A stretch of 64,000 nt of DNA from Pseudomonas protegens (lineage in GTDB: Bacteria > Pseudomonadota > Gammaproteobacteria > Pseudomonadales > Pseudomonadaceae), in contig NZ_CP060201.1 in NCBI RefSeq assembly GCF_013407925.2, positions 496,001 to 560,000 on the forward strand, given 5' to 3'. The notes beneath the pieces were generated by a model, which saw only the letters and a program-made list of their open reading frames with translations, did no database searches and was not told the origin of the DNA. This document shows positions 61,622-64,000 of the stretch, in pieces (within the stretch, counting starts at the first letter, position 1; every line of letters starts with the position of its first letter). The translations under genes and the position numbers were made by a program.

Positions 61622-62560
61622 ATGATCAAGGTAAACAAGCTGGGCTTTATATTCAAGCCCGAAGGAAATACCGATTGGTGGCGGACGCACACGATGGCAC
61701 CCGCTCCAATTGTCTTAGATAATGACACAGTGCGAATCTATATGGGCTGCTGGACAGCTGATAAAGTTTCCCGGATTGGCTATATTGATGTAAATTTACA
61801 CAATCCGACTGAGATACTAAAAATATCAGACAATCCAGTTCTTGATATTGGAAAGGCTGGTTGTTTTGATGAAAATGGCGTGTTTCCTGCTCACGTCTAT
61901 AACTTTAATGATGGCCGAGTATACCTTTATTATACAGGTTTCCAGCTAGGTCATAAAATTCGTCATTATAACTTTGGTGGACTAGCCATCAGCAATGATG
62001 GCGGCCAATCATTTCAACGATACAGCGAAGCACCTGTCATGGATCGAGCAGATGAGGGGCTGTTTGTTCGAGCTGGGCAGTCGATAGAAAAAGCCGAGGA
62101 CGGAGGTTTTCACGTAATTTATTCGGCTGGAAGTTCTTGGCACATGTGCTTAGGAGAATTACGCCCAGTATATGATGTCTTTTACCAGAAATCTCCAGAT
62201 GGAATTCAGCTGGAAAAGGCAGGAAAGAGAATCCTCACATGTGACCTAGACATAGAGCACGGACTGGGGCGCCCTCAAATCATACGCTTGGGCGATATGT
62301 ACTATGCCTTTTATACAAGGCGGATCATTGAAGGCATGAAATACTTCATAGGCTGCGCTCGCTCAAAAGACTGCAATACTTGGGAGCGTATCGATCATGT
62401 ATTCGACGGAATTGAGTATGGCTCGGAAGACGAATTTGATTGTGACATGATTTATTTTCCTGCCGCAGTAAAGATTTCCGACTCCAAAGCTTTGCTTTTT
62501 TATAGCGGCAACTACTTCGGGAAGGACGGTCTTGGTGCGATAGAGTTGACAATCCAATGA
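61622..62560 (+). CDS. Five-bladed beta-propeller, glycosidase-like protein
   Basis: A 312-residue protein with the layout of GH43/GH32/GH130-type propellers: IRIYMGCWTADKVSRIGYIDV, GVFPAHVYNFNDGRVYLYYTGF, LAISNDGGQSFQRY and DGIQLEKAGKRIL, one per blade. There is no signal peptide, so it is cytoplasmic, unusual for a hydrolase of external glycans. It could be a phosphorylase or a sugar-modifying enzyme of the polysaccharide pathway. The ATG was preferred to an upstream TTG. Its stop overlaps the next start by 4 bases. Confidence 0.72.
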   Translation: MIKVNKLGFIFKPEGNTDWWRTHTMAPAPIVLDNDTVRIYMGCWTADKVSRIGYIDVNLHNPTEILKISDNPVLDIGKAGCFDENGVFPAHVYNFNDGRVYLYYTGFQLGHKIRHYNFGGLAISNDGGQSFQRYSEAPVMDRADEGLFVRAGQSIEKAEDGGFHVIYSAGSSWHMCLGELRPVYDVFYQKSPDGIQLEKAGKRILTCDLDIEHGLGRPQIIRLGDMYYAFYTRRIIEGMKYFIGCARSKDCNTWERIDHVFDGIEYGSEDEFDCDMIYFPAAVKISDSKALLFYSGNYFGKDGLGAIELTIQ

Positions 62561-63486
62561 ATGTCATAGAACTTTCTCCTGAAGAATACAAAAAAACCGT
62601 AAAGGCTCCCTTTTCAGTTTTTGATACCGTAGAGTTTTGCCAATTAAACTCCGCCAAAGTTGATTCTATAAAACACTTAGTATTCAACAACGGAAAAAAC
62701 AGATTTGGAATCATTGCCGGCATCAAAGATGGAGTGCTACGCGCTCCATTTTCAGCACCTTACGCTTGCTTTTCAGAGATAGGAAAAAACAACAAGGTAG
62801 CTTCTTACAGCACTATAGCATCTTCCTTACTTGAATATGCAAAAGCTCAAGACCTCAAAAAAGTACGTATAACTTTTCCACCTACCGTTTACGATGAAAG
62901 TCACATTGCCAGGCTTTACAATAGTTTTTATAATGCTGGCTTTAGAATTTCTGGATGCGACCTGAATTTTCAATACAACCTTCAGTGCTTTGGCGATGAC
63001 TACGAAGCAACTATAGACTTGAAGGCCAGACAAAAACTGCGATCCGCAGTTCGGAGCGAGTTGTCTTTTCAGAAGACAGACGACATTAAAACCGTATATG
63101 ACGTCATACGTGAGAATAGAGCAGCAAAAAACTACCCTTTATGGATGACATACGAAAACATCCTAGAAACAATAAAGGTCATAAAAGCAGATTTCTTCAT
63201 TGTCTACTCAAAAGCACGCGAACCTATTGCCTCGGCAATGGTCTATGAAGTTTCATCCGACAAAGTTCAAGTAATATACTGGGGGAATCTTCCAAATACG
63301 GAAGACCTTAAACCAATGAATTTCATGGCCTACCATATCTTTGACTATTACAGTAAAAAAGGTAAGGTTTTTTTTGATATCGGCCCATCTACAGAGTTCA
63401 GCATCCCCAATTTCGGACTTTGCGATTTTAAACAAGCTATTGGTTGTGCAACCTCGTCTAAGCTAACCTTCGAAGCAGATTTGTAA
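62557..63486 (+). CDS. GNAT/FemAB-like acyltransferase
   Basis: A 309-residue protein with a double-GNAT (FemAB/BioF2_like) appearance: VFDTVEFCQLNS and RFGIIAGIKDGVLRAPFSAPY in the first half, and LKARQKLRSAVRSELSF, SAMVYEVSSDKVQVIYWG and FFDIGPSTEFSIPNFGLCDFKQAIG in the second. Such proteins transfer aminoacyl or acyl groups to amino sugars or peptides. Together with the ATP-grasp/HAD and propeller proteins it may decorate a sugar of the surface polymer (inference). It overlaps its neighbours by 4 and 1 bases, so the genes are strictly cotranscribed. Confidence 0.72.
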   Translation: MNVIELSPEEYKKTVKAPFSVFDTVEFCQLNSAKVDSIKHLVFNNGKNRFGIIAGIKDGVLRAPFSAPYACFSEIGKNNKVASYSTIASSLLEYAKAQDLKKVRITFPPTVYDESHIARLYNSFYNAGFRISGCDLNFQYNLQCFGDDYEATIDLKARQKLRSAVRSELSFQKTDDIKTVYDVIRENRAAKNYPLWMTYENILETIKVIKADFFIVYSKAREPIASAMVYEVSSDKVQVIYWGNLPNTEDLKPMNFMAYHIFDYYSKKGKVFFDIGPSTEFSIPNFGLCDFKQAIGCATSSKLTFEADL

Positions 63487-64000
63487 TGGCTAATATTCTT
63501 ATTTCTCACTTTTCAACTATTGTAGAGAATGGCCGCTTCACTCCAGGGTGTTTCTTTGAAGGGCTAGCTAAGAGCTTTCAGGAAGGCGGTCATAATGTAA
63601 AGCACATGATTTCTACGTCGTTCATACCCAAAGCGTGGAACGGCACGAACACCATGTACAAAGATGTCAAGCGCCAACGACTTATACAGGATATTAAGGA
63701 CTTTTCACCTGACCTCTGTATTTTCGGTAACAACTCTGTTCCCGAGGCTGTTTATGAGGCCACCGACTGCCCAGTTATTATTTTACTTTCAGACACAGCC
63801 GCATTTCTCAACGATAAAGAACTTATAAAAAACAAGTCATACGGTAATAGAATTCATTTTTATGCACCATTCAAGCGCGACCTTCATGAAATTGAGGCTT
63901 TTTTTGGCAAAGACGCAGGAAAAATTTTGCATCTGCTACCTGCTACGTCAGTTAAAGCAGAAACTATTCTGGTAGATAAAAATATATCTTTTATCGGCTC
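63486..64000 (+). CDS. Glycosyltransferase-like protein, cut by the window end
   Basis: The first 171 residues of an open frame starting MANILISHFSTIVENGRFTPGCFFEGLAKSF, with its ATG sharing one base with the previous stop. FFEGLAKSFQEGGHNVKHM and IKDFSPDLCIFGNNSVPEAVYEATDCPVIILLSD are the style of GT-B glycosyltransferases with a CgeB/GT4-like N-terminal Rossmann domain. The 3' part is missing, so the catalytic half cannot be judged. Confidence 0.7.
   Translation, partial: MANILISHFSTIVENGRFTPGCFFEGLAKSFQEGGHNVKHMISTSFIPKAWNGTNTMYKDVKRQRLIQDIKDFSPDLCIFGNNSVPEAVYEATDCPVIILLSDTAAFLNDKELIKNKSYGNRIHFYAPFKRDLHEIEAFFGKDAGKILHLLPATSVKAETILVDKNISFIG

Overview
The window looks like a chromosome segment of a fluorescent Pseudomonas (P. 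protegens / P. chlororaphis / P. fluorescens type). The evidence is the high GC and codon use of the first 51 kb, the many REP/REPIN palindromes between genes, and a gene content typical of that group: OprD porin, serralysin-type protease, KefB/C-type antiporter, polB and putrescine catabolism genes. No rRNA, tRNA, CRISPR array, insertion sequence or prophage was seen.

0-8 kb is housekeeping: a DUF1543 protein, a LysR regulator divergent from a LysE exporter, a dmeR-dmeF cobalt/nickel resistance pair with a histidine-rich repeat, a PAS-GGDEF cyclase, an FKBP-Nudix pair, a DUF4265 protein, and LemA plus an M48 protease. 8-14.3 kb is a carboxylate operon on the minus strand (PrpF-type isomerase, DctA-type and CitMHS-type transporters, OprD porin) with a divergent LysR regulator. 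14.5-18.4 kb holds a K+/H+ antiporter, AlkC and cytochrome b561.

18.6-24.7 kb is the most interesting region. It is one tightly overlapping operon: thermostable-hemolysin family protein, adenylate-forming ligase, heme-oxygenase-fold oxidase, short-chain dehydrogenase, a decayed TPR gene, then an OmpR-type response regulator and histidine kinase. Two PmrA-like boxes (CTTAAG/CTGAAG half-sites spaced by 5) lie in opposite orientations in the promoter region it shares with cytochrome b561. This looks like a self-regulated, uncharacterised biosynthetic or envelope-modification system.

25-31 kb has a PhyH-family dioxygenase and a LysR / GMC oxidoreductase / MHS-family transporter group. 31-38 kb has a glycine-rich-domain protein, a SUKH-3 immunity-like gene next to an orphan serralysin, two small proteins and polB. 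38.5-43.7 kb is a four-gene minus-strand operon of small-molecule enzymes with a divergent LysR regulator and a clear dyad operator candidate. 43.8-46.9 kb is an RTX protein built from three 642-bp tandem repeats. 47-51.2 kb has a PEMT-like methyltransferase and a puuA-puuB-like pair.

From about 51.2 kb to the end the DNA becomes AT-rich and holds surface polysaccharide genes. On the minus strand these are an ABC exporter (wzm, wzt), three glycosyltransferases, and an fdtA/GNAT/fdtB set for a dTDP-3-acetamido-3,6-dideoxyhexose, preceded by the decayed 3' end of rmlA. On the plus strand is a compact cassette: an ATP-grasp/HAD fusion, a beta-propeller glycosidase-like protein, a FemAB/GNAT-like protein and a glycosyltransferase cut by the window end. 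The region appears horizontally acquired and is a plausible O-antigen locus.
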